Assembly: GCA_934371475.1 (NCBI GenBank)
Contig: CAKRNX010000136.1
Span: forward strand, 1 to 6,083
From: an uncultured Lachnospiraceae bacterium
GTDB lineage: Bacteria > Bacillota > Clostridia > Lachnospirales > Lachnospiraceae
Direction of reading: 5' to 3'
Length of the DNA: 6,083 bases
The position numbers and the translations under genes were made by a program. Under the pieces are notes generated by a model. That model was given only the letters and a program-made list of their open reading frames with translations. It did not search any database and was not told the origin of the DNA. Below, piece by piece: positions 5,347-6,083 of the stretch; position 1 is the first letter of the stretch; every line of letters starts with the position of its first letter.

Positions 5347-6083
5347 GAGCAGTAGGAATGATTTTAGCCGGAGGGAACAGCTATCGGATGAAAGAGCTGT
5401 CCAACAAGAGAGCAATCGCTGCCATGCCCGTGGCAGGCAGCTACCGGAGCATCGATTTTGTTCTGAGCAGCATGTCCAATTCCCATATTCAGAAAGTGGC
5501 AGTGCTGACGCAGTACAATTCAAGGTCTCTGAATGAACATCTGAATTCCTCCAAATGGTGGAATTTCGGAAGAAAGCAGGGCGGTCTGTTTGTATTTCCG
5601 CCTATGGTGACAGCAGATAACGGTTTCTGGTACAGGGGAACAGCGGACGCGATTCATCAGAACCTGCGTTTTCTGAAAAACTGCCATGAACCGTATGTGG
5701 TACTGGCTTCCGGAGACGGAGTTTACAAGCTGGATTTCAACAAGGTTCTGGAATATCACATTGCCAAAAAGGCAGATATGACTGTGGTCTGTAAAGATGT
5801 TCCGGCCAGCGAGGATCTTACCCGCTTCGGTGTACTGAAGATGAACGAGGATTGCAGGATCGTACAGTTCGATGAGAAGCCTATGGCAGCCAATTCCCAT
5901 ACTATCTCCTGCGGTATTTACGTAGTGAGAAGGAGACAGCTGATTGAACTGATCGAGAAGTCAGCGGAGGAAGGACGTTTTGATTTTGTCAAAGATGTGC
6001 TGATCCGCTACAAGGATGTCAAACGCATTTACGGATACAAGATGGACTCTTACTGGAGCAATATCGCATCGGTGGAGTCATAC
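5343..6083 (+). CDS. glgD: GlgD, ADP-glucose pyrophosphorylase regulatory-type subunit (3' end cut by window)
   Basis: The first 247 codons are present; GlgD proteins are usually about 370 residues, so the beta-helix domain is missing. The fold follows GlgC: ILAGGNSYRMKELSNKRA (7-24), SYRSIDFVLS (33-42), FWYRGTADAIHQN (96-108), SGDGVYKLDF (123-132), RFGVL (161-165), EKP (178-180), DFVKDVL (214-220), DSYWSNIAS (235-243). Compared with GlgC, the GGxGxR loop is altered (GGNSYR, with G16 of GlgC replaced by S13), the KPA lysine is replaced (I25), GDH is GDG, and the second metal-binding aspartate (D243 of GlgC) is N240. By precedent in Geobacillus stearothermophilus, GlgD has little activity alone and modulates GlgC in a heterotetramer; that role is inferred here. 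The ATG overlaps the glgC stop by ATGA. Confidence 0.94.
   Translation, partial: MRAVGMILAGGNSYRMKELSNKRAIAAMPVAGSYRSIDFVLSSMSNSHIQKVAVLTQYNSRSLNEHLNSSKWWNFGRKQGGLFVFPPMVTADNGFWYRGTADAIHQNLRFLKNCHEPYVVLASGDGVYKLDFNKVLEYHIAKKADMTVVCKDVPASEDLTRFGVLKMNEDCRIVQFDEKPMAANSHTISCGIYVVRRRQLIELIEKSAEEGRFDFVKDVLIRYKDVKRIYGYKMDSYWSNIASVESY

Noticed and set aside
4501..5523. 340-codon open frame antisense to glgC and glgD
   Set aside because: It lies wholly opposite strongly recognisable genes, has a Cys/Arg/His-rich composition typical of antisense shadows, and shows no ribosome binding site or domain.
1..6083. CRISPR array, tRNA or rRNA genes, phage or defence system
   Set aside because: No regularly spaced direct repeats, no tRNA cloverleaf signature, no rRNA segments, and no nuclease, integrase or toxin-like gene. 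All genes are core metabolism or replication.

Overview
The window most likely comes from a Firmicute of class Clostridia, and a Lachnospiraceae-like gut anaerobe is my best guess. Four things point there: a DnaD-domain replication protein paired with a DnaC/DnaI-type helicase loader, a GlgC/GlgD ADP-glucose pyrophosphorylase pair, strong AGGAGG-type ribosome binding sites with TTG and GTG starts, and GC-balanced genes beside a very AT-rich promoter region. The family placement rests on protein character and gene order, not on a database match.

Layout. Positions 1-3529 are all read on the minus strand. In transcription order they are murC (2153-3529), a hairpin terminator, a promoter, then dnaD (907-1959) and a dnaC/dnaI-like gene (1-903, 3' end cut by the window). 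The last two are almost contiguous (3 nt apart) and look like one operon for loading the replicative helicase. The 193-bp gap between murC and dnaD is dense. It holds a 10-bp-stem terminator with a T6 tract, a cluster of DnaA-box-like 9-mers (two perfect TTATNCACA matches and two one-mismatch copies), an extended -10 promoter, and two leader hairpins.

Positions 3530-4071 are a 542-bp divergent intergenic region. The murC-proximal part is a 171-bp structured inverted-repeat element (3547-3717) with alternative, mutually exclusive stems. The middle (3718-3860) has small inverted repeats and no convincing gene. The glgC-proximal part is about 17% GC, has A-tracts spaced near the helical repeat, and ends in a near-consensus promoter.

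Positions 4072-6083 are on the plus strand: glgC (4072-5346) overlapping glgD (5343 to the window end) by ATGA. Together they would make the ADP-glucose pyrophosphorylase that commits glucose-1-phosphate to glycogen. GlgC has the full set of catalytic motifs, while GlgD has lost several, which fits a regulatory subunit.

The most interesting observations are the DnaA-box cluster just upstream of the dnaD-dnaC promoter (possible direct DnaA control of helicase-loader expression), its physical overlap with the murC terminator, and the unidentified structured element in the murC leader.
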